Shown here: one piece after another, positions 9,229 through 18,911 of the stretch | How the letters are laid out: each line of letters begins with the position of its first letter | How positions within the stretch are numbered: the first letter of the stretch is position 1 | Source of the DNA: Shewanella gaetbuli | GTDB lineage: Bacteria; Pseudomonadota; Gammaproteobacteria; Enterobacterales; Shewanellaceae | Assembly (NCBI RefSeq): GCF_023284065.1 | Contig: NZ_JAKIKP010000001.1 | Coordinates: 553,388-617,387, forward strand | Direction: 5' to 3' | DNA length: 64,000 nt | Program-made: the position numbers and the translations under genes | Notes under the pieces: model-generated | Told to the model about the DNA's origin: nothing | Seen by the model: the letters and a program-made list of their open reading frames with translations, nothing else | Database searches by the model: none

Positions 9229-11160
9229 ATGGATTTTTTGCAAACTCTTTTTGGTTTAAAACGTACTCATAAACGTTTAGTTAGTTTAGTTATTGACTCT
9301 ATTTTTTTATGCTTTGCATTTTGGGCTGCATTACTCGTTAGGGTTGATGATATTAGTGTGCTATCTGATAGCCGTCATTGGTCTTTAATACTAATGGTTA
9401 TTCCATTTAGTTTATTTTTCTTTACTAAACTGGGTTTATATCGTGCAGTGCTTAGATATATGGGGCTTCAAGCATTAACGGCTATTTTATTAGGGGTGTT
9501 GGCTTCCACAATAACGTTAGTCATTATCGCATATTACACTGAAGCACTACTTCCTCGTACTGTTCCCGTTATTTATGCCGCGTTTGCTGTTGTTTTTATT
9601 GGTGGAACCCGCGCAATTATTCGTTCAATGGTGGGCTCTGGAGTCAAGCGTGTCGGTGAGCCAGTGATTATTTATGGTGCAGGGGTTAGCGGTCGTCAGT
9701 TACTCACATCTTTAGTATTAAGCCATGAATATCATCCATTTGCATTTGTTGATGATGATGAATCGTTACACGGAACAGTCATTCAAGGGGTGCATGTTCA
9801 TTCTCCTTCCATTATTAGAAAGTTAATCAAACAAAAGTCGGCCACCAAAGTGTTGCTGGCTATACCTAGTGCCTCGCGAGTAAAACGCCAAGAAATTCTA
9901 AACCGACTCGAGCCACTGTCGGTTCAGATTTTGACCATTCCCGCTATGGCCGATTTAGTCAATGGAACAAAGCTTTATAGTGATATTAAAGAAGTTGAAA
10001 TTGATGATTTATTAGGGCGTGATGCTGTTGCGCCTAGGCAGGATTTATTAACGGCAAATATTACCGGTAAAGTGGTCATGGTCACAGGTGCAGGTGGCTC
10101 AATTGGGTCTGAGCTGTGTCGTCAAATTTTAAAACAGTCACCTAAAAAGTTAGTTTTATTTGAACTTTCAGAATACTCACTTTATGCCATTGAACGAGAG
10201 TTGAATGCTACAGCCGCAGAGTTAGGTTTAAATGTTCGCATTTTACCAATGATGGGGTCAGTGCAACGTGAAAATCGTGTTCAAGCTATTATGGAGTCAT
10301 TTGGTGTGCAAACGGTTTATCATGCCGCGGCTTATAAACATGTTCCTTTAGTTGAGCATAATGTTGTTGAGGGTGTCCGAAATAACGTATTTGGCACATT
10401 GTATACCGCAAGAGCTGCGATAGCGGCTAAGGTTGAAACCTTTGTATTGGTTTCAACTGATAAAGCGGTTCGTCCCACTAACGTAATGGGTACCACTAAG
10501 CGTATGGCTGAACTTGTTTTGCAAGCTTTTGCTAAAGAAAACAACAATACACGTTTTTGCATGGTGCGATTTGGTAATGTTTTAGGCTCTTCTGGTTCTG
10601 TTGTGCCATTATTTAGAAGCCAGATAGCCAATGGCGGCCCAGTTACTGTTACTCATCCCGAAATTACCCGTTTCTTTATGACCATTCCTGAAGCTTCACA
10701 ACTTGTTATTCAAGCTGGTGCGATGGGTAAGGGCGGTGATGTATTTGTATTAGATATGGGTAAGTCAGTAAAGATTGTTGATTTAGCCAGCAAAATGATT
10801 CGTTTAAGCGGTTACGAAGTTCGTGATGAAAATAACCCTGACGGTGATATTGCAATTGAGTTTAGTGGCTTACGCCCTGGCGAAAAACTGTATGAAGAAC
10901 TGCTGATTGGTGATGATGTTACAGGTACCGAACATGAGCGGATTATGACGGCTAATGAACTGCATTTATCATGGCAAGAATACGCAAAAATTTTAGAAAG
11001 ATTAGATTTAGCATGTCATCAGTTTGACCATGAAACAATTCGTGAAATATTATTAACAACTCCTACAGGGTTTGCGCCAACAGACGGTATTTGCGATCTG
11101 TTGTATCAACAAACTGAAAAAAATTCTGACTCTGCAAAAAATGTTATCAAATTAGCGTAA
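9229..11160 (+). CDS. wbpM: UDP-GlcNAc 4,6-dehydratase, WbpM/PglF type
   Basis: About 643 residues: four N-terminal membrane segments, a CoA-binding-like Rossmann domain (YGAGVSGRQL), then the dehydratase domain with VTGAGGSIGSE, VSTDKAVRPTN and NVMGTTKR. The catalytic set reads Ser-Met-Lys instead of Ser-Tyr-Lys, as known for WbpM and relatives. It removes water from UDP-GlcNAc to give the 4-keto-6-deoxy sugar. An in-frame ATG at 9202 also exists, but 9229 has GGAGCGG just upstream and is preferred. galU follows 53 bases after the stop. Confidence 0.88.
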   Translation: MDFLQTLFGLKRTHKRLVSLVIDSIFLCFAFWAALLVRVDDISVLSDSRHWSLILMVIPFSLFFFTKLGLYRAVLRYMGLQALTAILLGVLASTITLVIIAYYTEALLPRTVPVIYAAFAVVFIGGTRAIIRSMVGSGVKRVGEPVIIYGAGVSGRQLLTSLVLSHEYHPFAFVDDDESLHGTVIQGVHVHSPSIIRKLIKQKSATKVLLAIPSASRVKRQEILNRLEPLSVQILTIPAMADLVNGTKLYSDIKEVEIDDLLGRDAVAPRQDLLTANITGKVVMVTGAGGSIGSELCRQILKQSPKKLVLFELSEYSLYAIERELNATAAELGLNVRILPMMGSVQRENRVQAIMESFGVQTVYHAAAYKHVPLVEHNVVEGVRNNVFGTLYTARAAIAAKVETFVLVSTDKAVRPTNVMGTTKRMAELVLQAFAKENNNTRFCMVRFGNVLGSSGSVVPLFRSQIANGGPVTVTHPEITRFFMTIPEASQLVIQAGAMGKGGDVFVLDMGKSVKIVDLASKMIRLSGYEVRDENNPDGDIAIEFSGLRPGEKLYEELLIGDDVTGTEHERIMTANELHLSWQEYAKILERLDLACHQFDHETIREILLTTPTGFAPTDGICDLLYQQTEKNSDSAKNVIKLA

Positions 11161-11213
11161 TAGAATACTTAGTAAACCTTAAAAATGTGGTTTATTTTAT
11201 TAAAGGATTATAG

Positions 11214-12092
11214 ATGAAAGTTGTTATCCCTGTTGCCGGGCTTGGCACGCGTATGTTACCAGCTACTAAAGCTATTCCTAAAGAGATGTTGCCGATAGTG
11301 GATAAGCCACTTATTCAATATATCGTTAATGAATGTGTTGCTGCGGGTGCTAAAGAGATTGTTTTAGTGACTCATGCCAGTAAAAATGCCATTGAAAACC
11401 ACTTTGATAAATCTTATGAATTAGAGTCGACCCTTGAGCAACGTGTGAAGCGTCAACTGCTGGAAGAAGTGCAAAATATTTGTCCTAAAGATGTAACTAT
11501 TTTGCATGTGCGTCAAGGTGAAGCTAAGGGCTTAGGGCATGCGGTATTGTGTGCAAAACCTTGTGTTGGTAATAACCCTTTTGCAGTGGTTTTACCTGAT
11601 GTTATTTTAGATGAGTATACCGCTAACCAAAACACTGATAATTTAGCGGCAATGATTGCCCGTTATGAGCAAACTCAGGCTAGCCAAATTATGGTTGCAC
11701 CGGTGCCAGATTCTGAAGTGCATAAATACGGTATTGCAGATTGTAACGGCGTTGATATTCAGCCAGGGGCATCGGCTAAAATTAACGCTATGGTTGAGAA
11801 ACCTGAGTTGGGTAAGGCTCCATCAAACTTAGCGGTTGTTGGCCGTTATGTGTTATCTGACAAAATTTGGCCATTACTGGCGAAAACCCCTGCTGGTGCA
11901 GGGGATGAGATTCAGCTAACCGATGCTATTGATATGCTAATTGAGCAAGATACTGTTGAAGCTTTTAATATGACAGGTAAGTCCCATGACTGTGGCGATA
12001 AGCTGGGTTATATGGCAGCTTTTGTTGAGTATGGTTTGCGAGACAAAAAGCTTGGTGAGGACTTTAAGAAGCGTATTGCCAAGATGCTTTGA
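11214..12092 (+). CDS. galU: UTP-glucose-1-phosphate uridylyltransferase
   Basis: A 292-residue nucleotidyltransferase with the signature [20 protein letters not shown] at residues 7-26, [10 protein letters not shown], and the later VEKPEL and [10 protein letters not shown] motifs. It makes UDP-glucose from UTP and glucose-1-phosphate for envelope polysaccharides. Length is close to E. coli GalU (302). It ends the O-antigen cluster: a rho-independent terminator lies about 25 bases after the stop, followed by a palindromic repeat array. An AAGGA ribosome site precedes the ATG. Confidence 0.93.
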   Translation: MKVVIPVAGLGTRMLPATKAIPKEMLPIVDKPLIQYIVNECVAAGAKEIVLVTHASKNAIENHFDKSYELESTLEQRVKRQLLEEVQNICPKDVTILHVRQGEAKGLGHAVLCAKPCVGNNPFAVVLPDVILDEYTANQNTDNLAAMIARYEQTQASQIMVAPVPDSEVHKYGIADCNGVDIQPGASAKINAMVEKPELGKAPSNLAVVGRYVLSDKIWPLLAKTPAGAGDEIQLTDAIDMLIEQDTVEAFNMTGKSHDCGDKLGYMAAFVEYGLRDKKLGEDFKKRIAKML

Positions 12093-12116
12093 TACGATTG
12101 GTTTTTATTGATGATG

Positions 12117-12157
12117 AAATGCCAGTAAATTTATTTTGCTGGCATTTTTGTTTTTTG
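12117..12157 (+). terminator. Rho-independent terminator after galU
   Basis: AATGCCAG pairs with CTGGCATT across a 13-base AT-rich loop, followed by TTTGTTTTTT. It lies about 25 bases after the galU stop and would end the O-antigen transcript. Confidence 0.8.
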
Positions 12158-12164
12158 GGATAGT

Positions 12165-13127
12165 GAGAGTAGATCCTGGCCCAAAAGCGTTGCCAGGATG
12201 ACTGGTAGAGGGTGTTGCCAGGATTGCGGTTGAATAGAACATTGCCGGGATGACGGGTAAAGGGCGTTGCGACAACGTCGGTAGAATAGAACGTTGCAGG
12301 ATGATGTTTAGGTTTTGTCATCCTCGAGTGCTTTTATCGAGGATCTGCTTTTTGTACTAAAGCAGGTCCCGGCTCACAAGCGTTGCCGGGATGACGAGTA
12401 GAGGGCGTTGCCGGGTGACGGGTATAGGGCGTTGTCGAGTGACGAGGATAGGGCGTCGTCGGGTGATGTTTTGGTTTTATCATCCTAGAGTGCTTTTATC
12501 GAGGATCTGTTTTTTGTATTAAAGCAGGTCCCGGCTCAGAAGCGTTGCCGGGATGACGGGTAGAGAGCGTTGTCGGGGGACGGTAGAATAAAGTGTTGCA
12601 AGGATGGCGGTTGAATAAAACATTGGCAGGGTGATGGTGTTTTGGTTTTGTCATCCTCGAGTGCTTTTATCGAGGATCTGTTTTTGTACTAAAGCAGGTC
12701 CCGGCTCAGAAGCGTTGCCGGGATGACGGGGAGAAGGCATTGCTGGGATGACGGGTAGAGGGCTTTGCCGGGATGACGGGGAGAGGGTATTGTCTGGTGA
12801 TGTTTTGGTTTTGTCATCCTTGAGTGCTTTTATCGAGGATCTGGTTTTTGTACTAAAGCAGGTCCCGGCTCAGAAGCGTTGCCAGGATGACGGGGAGAGG
12901 GCATTGTCGGGTGATGGTGTTTTGGTTTTGTCATCCTCGAGTGCTTTTATCGAGGATCTGTGTTTTTGTACTAAAGCAGGTCCCGGCTCAGAAGCGTTGC
13001 CGGGATGACGAGTAGAGGGCGTTGTCTGGTGATGTTTTGGTTTTGTCATCCTTGAGTGCCTTTATCGAGGATCTGTTTTTTCTACTAAAGCAGGTCCCGG
13101 CCCAAAAGCGTTGCCGGGATGGCGGTG
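12165..13127 (+). repeat. Array A: six ~79-bp nested palindromic units with minisatellite spacers
   Basis: Six near-identical units lie at 12317-12395, 12479-12557, 12650-12727, 12813-12891, 12930-13009 and 13045-13123. Each begins GTCATCC (or one change) and ends GGATGAC, so the termini are inverted repeats. Inside are two hairpins: ATCCTCGA/TCGAGGAT and CCCGGC/GCCGGG. Spacers of 36-92 bases contain copies of a ~24-base motif, roughly GGCGTTGCCGGGATGACGGG. A decayed stretch at 12165-12310 holds more of these fragments. The array fills the gap between the convergent galU and protease genes. Reading frames through it are by-products of the repeat. It resembles REP- or MITE-like intergenic elements; no transposase is present. 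Confidence 0.85.
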
Positions 13128-13141
13128 TTGTATTTCATATG

Positions 13142-13178
13142 AAAAAGCCGATACTTTATGGTTAAAGTATCGGCTTTT
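13142..13178 (-). terminator. Terminator downstream of the metalloprotease gene
   Basis: A 15-base perfect stem, GCCGATACTTTA with its complement around TGGT and flanked by A and T runs. On the minus strand it is followed by TTTTTC. It lies about 110 bases after the protease stop and could work in both directions, insulating it from array A. Confidence 0.75.
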
Positions 13179-13289
13179 GACTGTATGGTAAATTCAATTA
13201 GATGTAATAGCTCAGGTGTACTAGCTCAGACTTCAGCTGAATTAGTACATTTTACAATAATAAGCCTGCGATGATCTTATGGCCGCTAA

Positions 13290-15842
13290 TTAAAACTGGT
13301 CATTTAAATGTGCACAGCGTCCAAATTCAGCGCCTTTTTTCACGGCTTGAATGACTTGTTTAGGGAAGCTTAGCTCAACATCTTGGCCACCTTCACAAAC
13401 GTAGGCTCTGTCTGCGTCAACATCGAAGGTAATTCTTGCACCGGCAATACCACCATAGATTTCAGAGCCATTTGCGCTGATACCAAATGGAGAATCCATC
13501 ATTAATGATTGAGCCTCTGCTACACCTTGCTTAGCAAAGAACTTACCCGTACTCATCCAACCTGCACCTTCAAGATAGAAGCCGCCTGTTATGCCTGTTC
13601 TCACCGTACCACTTCGAACAGAGATAAGTGATAAATCATCGTTAGCATCCATTGCTAGTAATAGTGAGTATTTACCAAATGAATTCCACAGCATCTCTTT
13701 TGGATAAAGGTCACAATAATTATTTCCTACACGATCCAGTAGCGGAACATCTTCACAATGAACCAATCCACCGATATTTGTCACTTCGTCCGTTTTGGTA
13801 TTCCAAATTTTAAAGCCTTCTCTTTGAGTGCCAAATCCAACAAATTGACCATCGGCTGAAATAACAGACGTTCCGTAGGCACCAAATTCGGTGTAAGTAT
13901 CACGTAACTTACCGTTTACCCAAGCCACCTGGCCAAAGTTATTTGTTGTGCCGGTGATGACGCTTGAATCTTCTGAAATACGATCTGCTCGTACCCAAAT
14001 TGTTCTACGGCCTTCTTGGTCACCATCCATCAAGATAACGTCTTTACTATTTCCCCATGAAGCGTCAACATATTTTAACTCTTCATTGAGTAATTTGGCT
14101 TTTCCTGTAATGGTGCTCCAAACAGTTGGTACACCAATAGTTCGGTCACTTAACGTTAGGCACTCATTTTCACCATTTAAGGGTAATTGAGAGGTACCAA
14201 CTGCAAATTCGCCTTTACCATCTAAGCCCCAAATACTGGCAGATGATCTACCACTAGCGGTATTAATATTACAAGTACCGTTACTTACATCTTCAAGCGG
14301 AGTGATTTTTTGGTTATTTATGTGCCAAACAGCAGGGGTTTTAATACCACTTGCATTAAAGTCAGAAACTCCCACAGCTTTAGTGGCTGTTTTGTTCATC
14401 GCGGTATTAGCCGCTGATATCATTGGCACACCATTAATATCTTGAGGGAAGTTAATGATTTCTTTTTTGGTACTATCGTACATAAATAAGTATTCATTAA
14501 TTGTACCCAATGCCTGTTTGCCATTTTTAGAGTGGTCAATAACAGTGGCATTGACTAAAGGGGTATATTGAATGCCATCGGTATAACCATTAAAGTGCAT
14601 TTCTAGCTCTTTGGTTTGTCCTGCTTCAACAATAATCTCGGTAAAAGCACAATTGTTATCTTGAGAAGGCGACGATGACTCTCCTTCATTCCAATATTCT
14701 TGAACAGAAAGCACCGGTGTTGGCTCTGTTGGGTATCCGCCAGCTTTTATTGATTCAATATACAAGACATAACGCCCACCAGGAGTCAGTCCGTTGATGG
14801 TGAATTTACCATCAGGCCCAACCATTCCTTGAGTCATATTACCTGCTTGCTGAGTAATGACGTCTTCATAAGGGTTATCTAAGTTACGTGCAACAAGGTT
14901 AATACCTGAGAACTCAACACCTTCTTTGGTATATAAGGTGCCCGATATGCTGCCATATTCAGCTTTATAAGCTGGGGTAGGGTACAGGTCTGAAATATTA
15001 ACGATATCATCTTTAATATTGACTGTGGCTTGCTCAGTACCTGCTGAAGAACGAGGGTTGATATAAGGGAACATGGTTTCTAACCATTGAGGGTTAGCTA
15101 ATGCACCTTCCCACTGATTATTTTTATAGGTATTTACGCCCTCACAGCCTGGTACACCATCAAATTGAGGGTTAACGTAATTCGCTATATAGTACAAATG
15201 TCCATTAGCTTGTGAGTGAGACATGTTAATGGCATGACCAAACTCATGGGTAAATACACCGGCAATCATGTCACCTTGGGTATCTGTATCATCAACAAAC
15301 CAGCCATTCATTAATGCGGTTGCTTCGGTAATTTCTCCCGTTTCTTCGTTAGCCCACTCTGGGAATGCGATACCCAAAACTGCATCACGTGGTACACCAA
15401 AGTATTGCTCAAGAATTTGTCCATCTGTGTCATAGTTCACCCAAAAACCATAACCATTTTCAACGTAATACACTTCGTCTACGTTAGTTTCATTCACATC
15501 GGCAATACCAATTTGGCTTTCAATCGTGCCTTTAATTTCCATTTGGAATGTTGAGGTTTCTACGTTAGTCCACTCAGCAATGGCCTTGGCAGTGATTAAG
15601 TTTGCTTGCTCGATTGATAGAAAAACGGTGCCATCGTAATCAACGGTATAAGCTTGGGCTTCACCACCGTCTTTTGTGGGATATATTGGCCCACCATCAG
15701 TCCAAACCGGAATTGGCCCTTTTGATGTGTCCCATTTGTAGGGTTCCATGGTTTTTTCATTGATAAACAACGGACCTGCGGCCAACGTGCTGGCTGAGAA
15801 TAAGGTCAGGGCTAGACTTGCTGCAATTTTAGAGTATTTCAT
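13290..15842 (-). CDS. Secreted zinc metalloprotease, metzincin-like
   Basis: An 850-residue protein with a clear signal peptide (MKYSKIAASLALTLFSASTLAAG). The zinc site is HEFGHAINMSH at residues 199-209, matching HEXXHXX(G/N)XXH of metzincins with Asn in the Gly position. Residues ~300-375 (SGTLYTKEGVEF through GKFTINGLTPGG) look like a carboxypeptidase-regulatory-like beta-sandwich. The C-terminal ~400 residues have repeated short motifs (AVGVSDF, FAVGTSQL, FVGFGTQ) suggestive of a beta-propeller, and late cysteines. It probably acts outside the cytoplasm; the substrate is unknown. A small exported protein is encoded two bases upstream, so they form an operon. Confidence 0.8.
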   Translation of the reverse strand: MKYSKIAASLALTLFSASTLAAGPLFINEKTMEPYKWDTSKGPIPVWTDGGPIYPTKDGGEAQAYTVDYDGTVFLSIEQANLITAKAIAEWTNVETSTFQMEIKGTIESQIGIADVNETNVDEVYYVENGYGFWVNYDTDGQILEQYFGVPRDAVLGIAFPEWANEETGEITEATALMNGWFVDDTDTQGDMIAGVFTHEFGHAINMSHSQANGHLYYIANYVNPQFDGVPGCEGVNTYKNNQWEGALANPQWLETMFPYINPRSSAGTEQATVNIKDDIVNISDLYPTPAYKAEYGSISGTLYTKEGVEFSGINLVARNLDNPYEDVITQQAGNMTQGMVGPDGKFTINGLTPGGRYVLYIESIKAGGYPTEPTPVLSVQEYWNEGESSSPSQDNNCAFTEIIVEAGQTKELEMHFNGYTDGIQYTPLVNATVIDHSKNGKQALGTINEYLFMYDSTKKEIINFPQDINGVPMISAANTAMNKTATKAVGVSDFNASGIKTPAVWHINNQKITPLEDVSNGTCNINTASGRSSASIWGLDGKGEFAVGTSQLPLNGENECLTLSDRTIGVPTVWSTITGKAKLLNEELKYVDASWGNSKDVILMDGDQEGRRTIWVRADRISEDSSVITGTTNNFGQVAWVNGKLRDTYTEFGAYGTSVISADGQFVGFGTQREGFKIWNTKTDEVTNIGGLVHCEDVPLLDRVGNNYCDLYPKEMLWNSFGKYSLLLAMDANDDLSLISVRSGTVRTGITGGFYLEGAGWMSTGKFFAKQGVAEAQSLMMDSPFGISANGSEIYGGIAGARITFDVDADRAYVCEGGQDVELSFPKQVIQAVKKGAEFGRCAHLNDQF

Positions 15843-15844
15843 TA

Positions 15845-16447
15845 TTATTGTGCTCCTGCTAATTTACCGACTAATCCCATGAATGCTGAATAATCTAATG
15901 CTTCAGAAGATGTAAGTAGGTTTTGTTGCTCAGGAGATAAAGCGGTCGCGTCCATTTCATCAAATAACCCTAAGTTTCCAAATTGATTACTGACATGACC
16001 ATTGCTCACAACAAACTTTCCTTGAGCCAAACCAACGGTGGTTTGAAAACCAGTCATGGATGCTGGTTTATACATAAAGGCGACTACATGCTCACCTTTA
16101 TTCCATTGGGCAAAGCCTTGAGGTGTCACACCCAGATAAACTTTACCATTGCCCATTGAACGAGGTTTTAATAAACCAAACTGACGAAAAGTATAGGTTG
16201 AATCCTGTTTTACCTTTCCTTTAGTGTCACTTGACACTTTTAAAGTCACTTCAGTGTAAGGACGTTTATTATCAAAACCATCGGTAACACTGAGCACTTC
16301 ACCCACTAAAATACTTTGTGAGCTTTGAACTAATTGTTGTAAATTTTGCTTTTTCAACTTCATTGCTGAGGCTGATGAAGCTACGCATAGCGCGGTCAGA
16401 ACAGTTAACACTGTTGTAACCTTTTTGAGTAGTCTTGTTGTTCTCAT
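15845..16447 (-). CDS. Exported protein of unknown function, partner of the metalloprotease
   Basis: About 200 residues from the ATG at 16447, chosen because AAGGAAG lies ten bases upstream and a normal signal peptide follows (RTTRLLKKVTTVLTVLTALCVASSASA). A GTG/ATG extension to 16483 is possible. The mature part starts with LKKQNLQQLVQSSQSILVGEV and looks all-beta, with conserved-looking Gly-rich turns. I do not recognise the family. It ends two bases before the metalloprotease gene, so it may be co-secreted, an inhibitor or a chaperone; that is inference from position only. Confidence 0.7.
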   Translation of the reverse strand: MRTTRLLKKVTTVLTVLTALCVASSASAMKLKKQNLQQLVQSSQSILVGEVLSVTDGFDNKRPYTEVTLKVSSDTKGKVKQDSTYTFRQFGLLKPRSMGNGKVYLGVTPQGFAQWNKGEHVVAFMYKPASMTGFQTTVGLAQGKFVVSNGHVSNQFGNLGLFDEMDATALSPEQQNLLTSSEALDYSAFMGLVGKLAGAQ

Positions 16448-16905
16448 TAAACATGCTTCCTTGAGTATTATGATCATTTTCACCTGAAGATAGCGGTGAG
16501 TTTAAGCAGCGAATTAATCCAGTTGTATTCACTTAATTTATTATAATCAACAGCTTTTAAGCGATCGCCTTGTAATATCACATCAAGTTAAAGCCAAGAT
16601 GCTGATGACGGGCTTTTTTATTGGTACAGCATTCGGTGCGGGTTTATAAAAACAATATAGAAACACTTTCGCAACAAAATAATGCCTTTGGATACACTTT
16701 GATACAGGTGGGGGAGGTGTCAGCTTGTTGATTATGTTGATTGAGAGGAATGAAAAGTAAGGACAAAATTGTCAAAAATGTCACCATGATTAGGTGGTTT
16801 GCATTTGTCAGCGCGTGATAGAGCTTTTATCACTAAAGCTTGGTAGAGTTTCTGTTGTCATTTACAATTACACTTTCATTTTTTATTAATGTTAGGTCGT
16901 TGTCT
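16448..16905. other. Divergent intergenic region between protease operon and rfbBADC
   Basis: About 460 bases between two divergently read operons. It must hold promoters for both, but I could not pick convincing -35/-10 pairs. No JUMPstart or ops element (GGCGGTAG) is seen. AGG lies about ten bases before the TTG start of rfbB. Confidence 0.5.
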
Positions 16906-17958
16906 TTGAATATTTTAGTGACAGGTGGAGCAGGCTTTATTGGTTCAGCATTAGTCCGCTTTTTAATAAACAACACCCAGCATACGGTCATTAATGTCGA
17001 TAAGCTTACTTATGCCGGTAACTTAGCTTCCATAGCTTCAGTGAGCGAAAACGTTCGTTATCATTTCGAGCAAGTGGATATTTGTAATCGAGAGGCAATG
17101 GTTGATATTTTTGCGCAGTATCAACCTGATTTAGTTATGCATTTAGCGGCTGAAAGTCATGTAGACCGTTCAATAACCACTTCAGCTGATTTCATTCAAA
17201 CCAATATTATTGGCACCTACACTTTGCTTGAGGTGGCTCGGCATTATTGGCAAAACTTACCCGAGTCGAGGCAAAGTCAATTTAGATTGCATCATATTTC
17301 TACTGATGAAGTTTACGGTGATTTAGTTCATCCGGATGATATTTCCGATGACGCTACAGATAAACCACTTGCTTTGTTTACGGAACATACCCCATATCAA
17401 CCCAGTAGCCCTTATTCAGCCTCAAAAGCATCAAGTGATCATTTAGTGCGAGCATGGCATCGCACTTATAATTTACCTATTGTTATTAGCAACTGCTCAA
17501 ACAATTATGGCCCATATCATTTTCCTGAGAAGTTAATTCCATTAGTCATTTTAAATGCATTAGCAGGTAAGCCATTACCCATTTATGGCAAAGGTGAGCA
17601 AATTCGGGATTGGTTGTATGTTGACGATCATGTGCGTGCGCTATACAAAGTGGCGACTCAAGGGAAAGTCGGTCAAACCTATAATATTGGTGGCTATAAT
17701 GAAAAGCGTAACATAGAAGTGGTTGAGTCAATTTGCCATATTTTAGATAAGCTTGTACCAAAATCATATTCATATTCAACGTTAATTACTTTTGTTGATG
17801 ACCGAGCCGGCCACGACAAGCGATATGCCATTGATGCGTCTAAAATTCGTGATGAGTTACAGTGGCAGCCAGAAGAAACATTTGAATCAGGTTTGCTCAA
17901 AACCATTGAGTGGTATTTAACTCACCAAGACTGGTGTGAAAGCGTGCTGAGTAATTAA
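16906..17958 (+). CDS. rfbB: dTDP-glucose 4,6-dehydratase
   Basis: A 350-residue enzyme with the cofactor loop [21 protein letters not shown], the catalytic STDEVYGD segment and YSASK. It converts dTDP-glucose to dTDP-4-keto-6-deoxyglucose, step two of dTDP-rhamnose synthesis. The frame is open upstream to an ATG at 16840, but family alignment places the start at LNILVTGG, that is a TTG at 16906, with AGG nearby. Order rfbB-rfbA-rfbD-rfbC forms a complete operon. Length matches RfbB/RffG (~355). Confidence 0.93.
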   Translation: MNILVTGGAGFIGSALVRFLINNTQHTVINVDKLTYAGNLASIASVSENVRYHFEQVDICNREAMVDIFAQYQPDLVMHLAAESHVDRSITTSADFIQTNIIGTYTLLEVARHYWQNLPESRQSQFRLHHISTDEVYGDLVHPDDISDDATDKPLALFTEHTPYQPSSPYSASKASSDHLVRAWHRTYNLPIVISNCSNNYGPYHFPEKLIPLVILNALAGKPLPIYGKGEQIRDWLYVDDHVRALYKVATQGKVGQTYNIGGYNEKRNIEVVESICHILDKLVPKSYSYSTLITFVDDRAGHDKRYAIDASKIRDELQWQPEETFESGLLKTIEWYLTHQDWCESVLSN

Positions 17959-18039
17959 AAAGCTAACAGGTATTAAGTGTTAATTGACTCATTACTTACA
18001 TTGAAATTTATTACTCAACATTAAGTTTATCGAGGGGCT

Positions 18040-18909
18040 ATGAAAGGAATTGTTTTAGCGGGCGGAACGGGTTCTCGGTTGTATCCTATCACTCGAGGAA
18101 TTTCTAAGCAGTTGATTCCTGTTTACGATAAGCCGATGATTTATTACCCGCTTTCAACCTTAATGCTTGCGGGTATTCAAGATATTTTGATTATTACTAC
18201 AGCAGATGACCAAGCAAACTTTCAACGGTTATTGGGTGATGGTGCTGATTTTGGTATTAACATTACCTACGCGGTGCAGCATGCCCCCGAGGGGATTGCA
18301 CAAGCGTTTATTATTGCTGAATCTTTTATTGGTCAAGACAATGTGTGTTTAGTGTTGGGCGATAACATATTTTACGGTCAATCATTTAGTCAAACACTGC
18401 ATAAGGCGGTTCAGAAACAACATGGTGCGACCATATTTGGTTATCAGGTTAAAGATCCACAACGTTACGGTGTGGTCGAGTTTGACCAACAAATGAATGC
18501 ACAATCAATTGAAGAAAAACCATTAAAGCCCAAGTCAAATTATGCAGTCACGGGGTTATATTTTTATGATCATCGTGTGGTGGAGTTTGCCAAAAAAATC
18601 AGCCCATCTGCTCGTGGAGAGCTTGAAATTACCGACTTAACGCAGCAGTATCTGCAAGATAAATCTTTAAGTGTTGAAGTGCTGGGCCGAGGCTTTGCTT
18701 GGCTAGATACCGGTACCCATGAAAGCTTGCATGAAGCCTCCTCTTTTGTACAAACTATTGAAAATATTCAAGGGTTAAAAATTGCTTGTTTAGAAGAAAT
18801 TGCCTGGCGAAATGGCTGGTTATCTAATGCTGATGTACAACGCATTGCTCAGCCTTTGCTTAAAAATGATTATGGCCAGTATCTGCTTCGTTTGATTGAG
18901 GAAGCCTAA
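18040..18909 (+). CDS. rfbA: Glucose-1-phosphate thymidylyltransferase
   Basis: A 289-residue nucleotidyltransferase with [18 protein letters not shown] and [19 protein letters not shown] at the N-terminus, and EEKP and DTGTHESL later. It makes dTDP-glucose from dTTP and glucose-1-phosphate, the first step to dTDP-rhamnose. GAGGGG precedes the ATG. An 81-base gap separates it from rfbB and only two bases from rfbD. Length is typical (E. coli RmlA 293). Confidence 0.94.
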   Translation: MKGIVLAGGTGSRLYPITRGISKQLIPVYDKPMIYYPLSTLMLAGIQDILIITTADDQANFQRLLGDGADFGINITYAVQHAPEGIAQAFIIAESFIGQDNVCLVLGDNIFYGQSFSQTLHKAVQKQHGATIFGYQVKDPQRYGVVEFDQQMNAQSIEEKPLKPKSNYAVTGLYFYDHRVVEFAKKISPSARGELEITDLTQQYLQDKSLSVEVLGRGFAWLDTGTHESLHEASSFVQTIENIQGLKIACLEEIAWRNGWLSNADVQRIAQPLLKNDYGQYLLRLIEEA

Positions 18910-18911
18910 AG

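Noticed and set aside
12064..12321. Minus-strand frame after galU
   Set aside because: It crosses the galU terminator and decayed repeats and has no recognisable product.
12748..13008. Open frame through array A
   Set aside because: It consists of the palindromic repeat read through; the peptide repeats only because the DNA does.
12165..13127. CRISPR array
   Set aside because: Units are palindromic over ~80 bases, spacers are themselves repeats of varying length, and no cas genes are near.
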